In this document: piece by piece, positions 62,740 to 64,000 of the stretch | Position numbering within the stretch: the first letter of the stretch is position 1 | Layout of the letters: every line of letters begins with the position of its first letter | Origin: Combretum micranthum | Lineage: Eukaryota > Streptophyta > Magnoliopsida > Myrtales > Combretaceae | Reading direction: 5' to 3' | Length of the DNA: 64,000 nucleotides | Assembly (NCBI GenBank): GCA_024138025.1 | Contig: JAMXBD010001245.1 | Span: 186,001-250,000 of the forward strand | Notes under the pieces: generated by a model | What the model saw: only the letters and a program-made list of their open reading frames with translations | The model's database searches: none | What the model was told of the DNA's origin: nothing | Position numbers and translations under genes: made by a program

Positions 62740-63374
62740 ATATTGTTGAAATCATAATTTCATTACAATATTATTTCTTATAAAGGATTATTATAGTATT
62801 TAGTTGTTTATGATAGAAATATTATAAAAATTGTGTTAAAAATAAATATTGAATAATCATTTTATTACTCAAACTTATAACTAGCAATTCAATATTGAAA
62901 TTATTTTTTTATTTTTTTTAGAATACTCCTATTAATAAGAAAGGATTAGTATATAAAAGTTTTATTATATCTGGTAATAGCCTAAGAGAGGGTCAATCTT
63001 TTTTACTCGAAATTTTGAACACCTCCCATTTTTAGTAGAAATTTGAATTAAGAAAAAAATGCCATTTTTTTAAAAAAATTACACAAATCTTGTTATATGA
63101 GAAAAAAATTCTAGAAATAGATATGTTAAACTCGTCTCTTTAAGAGATGAGATTGTAAGTGATCAGACTCGTCTCTTGAAAAGATGGGATTAGTCACTTA
63201 TGACTTCATTTCTTGAAGAAACGGGATTAACTTATCTAATTTTGAAATTATTTTTTTCAGTGATATTTTTATAATTTTTTAAAAAAATATATATGTTAAT
63301 TCCCTTTTCCCGAAAATTTGGTACGAAGAAACTTCCCCTAGAATAAATACAAAACAAAAACCAAAAAGGTCTCC
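62740..63374. repeat. Segmental duplication, copy B, right part
   Basis: It aligns with 53762-54055 (GTTGAAAT..TTTCATTACAAT, ACTCAAACTTATAACTAGCA, AGAATACTCCTATTAATA) and again at its end with 54300-54344 (AATAAATACAAAACAAAAAC). The part between, about 63040-63320, is replaced by different text, including a hairpin triplet. Confidence 0.72.
63131..63225. repeat. Three tandem imperfect hairpins
   Basis: CTCGTCTCTTTAAGAGATGAG (63131), CTCGTCTCTTGAAAAGATGG (63168) and TTCATTTCTTGAAGAAACGG (63204) repeat with a ~37-bp period. Each is a small inverted repeat. They are non-coding. Confidence 0.6.
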
Positions 63375-63439
63375 ATGGTATATATGTTTCCTTTTTCTCT
63401 TCCCCTACTTTTGTTCTATCGAACAAAGTGGCAATGAAT

Positions 63440-64000
63440 GCACAGATCAGGTCACATGTAACGAGGCAGAGAGCCTCTTCCTTTACTTTCCTTTCCTTTC
63501 CATTTTGTTTACAAATTTACACCCTCTTTTTGGCTCTTTTGGCATAAACCCATGTAATAAAGAAACAGTACCAGATTCCACTTATAATTCAATGCTTTCA
63601 CACTCCACTATAGAAACAAAACCACTTACTTACATCTCTGCACTGCACTCCCTTCTCTTCCTCTGCTGTTATTTCTTCTCCTTCTGCAAAATCTCTGCAC
63701 TTTTATGTTTTTCCGTTTTCAGGTTTCCGTTAACCATCTCTCTTCTTTAATTACTTCCCAACTACCCCCATTTTGCTGTTCAAAACATTCACGTTACCCT
63801 GAACAAAACCCTTGTACCTTTTTCTTTCTTAACTACGTTTTGCTGCTCAAAGGTTGTACCTTGATGCATTCCCATCTAAAAAGAAGCAAGCTTTGTGGTG
63901 GGTTTTGGTTTTTTTTGTACTTTTGGTTAGTATTTCCACTTCATTGATGATCCTTTTGCTTGTTTTGCGGTTTTTTTTTTTTTTTTTTTTCAGGTTATGA
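63440..64000 (+). promoter_or_regulatory. Probable 5' leader and first-intron end of a gene leaving the window
   Basis: Composition shifts here to CT-rich text (CTTTCCTTTCC at 63490, CTCTTCCTCTGCTG at 63653), typical of plant 5' leaders. A long T tract ends in CAG at 63991-63993, a strong splice acceptor, followed by GTTATGA, so a coding exon may start at ATG 63997. Short frames at 63505-63947 look non-coding. The product cannot be told. Confidence 0.4.

Overview
The window is nuclear DNA of a eudicot plant. It is AT-rich and intron-bearing, with plant-type retrotransposons primed by initiator tRNA-Met, hAT, CACTA and MULE-like elements, and two recognisable host genes with plant-only architecture. 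The sequence alone does not settle the species.

Only about 11 kb is host gene space. A complete 11-exon gene for a plant type I inositol polyphosphate 5-phosphatase lies on the + strand (12822-21332; my splice model gives 619 residues in one frame). It converges on an EIN3-like (EIL) transcription factor gene on the - strand (22226-23601), which carries one apparent single-base deletion in its conserved N-terminal DNA-binding region. At the right edge (about 63440-64000) a pyrimidine-rich stretch ends in a splice acceptor and looks like the leader of a further gene running out of the window.

Left of the phosphatase: a 315-bp TRIM retrotransposon with a perfect target duplication (302-616); AT-rich spacer; then six tandem copies of a roughly 787-bp monomer (2594-12750) ending about 70 bp before the phosphatase ATG. 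The fifth monomer is split by a 5.4-kb non-coding CACTA-like element (6442-11859).

Right of the EIL gene is transposon territory. In order: a 72-bp exact tandem duplication; a decayed CACTA tnp2 transposase (25250-27290); an internally deleted Copia element with both LTRs (28071-30977, - strand); a GC-richer 163-bp duplication of unknown origin; a fold-back MITE; a field of hairpins; and a 9.4-kb LARD-type retrotransposon (33891-43262, - strand) with 3.65-kb LTRs, only 2.1 kb of internal sequence and a perfect CTATG target duplication, itself inside an older element. Then come a non-autonomous hAT (44717-45555), a Gypsy pol relic broken by two insertions (46650-50080), a second hAT (50572-52013), and two solo LTRs (54516-57314 with perfect CATGC duplication; 58781-62170). 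A diverged segmental duplication (53255-54344 versus 57781-63374) has its second copy split by the region holding the last solo LTR.

No prokaryotic systems, CRISPR arrays, rRNA or intact tRNA genes were seen. Element calls rest on termini, target duplications, primer sites and translated motifs read by eye. Percent identities and ages were not computed.
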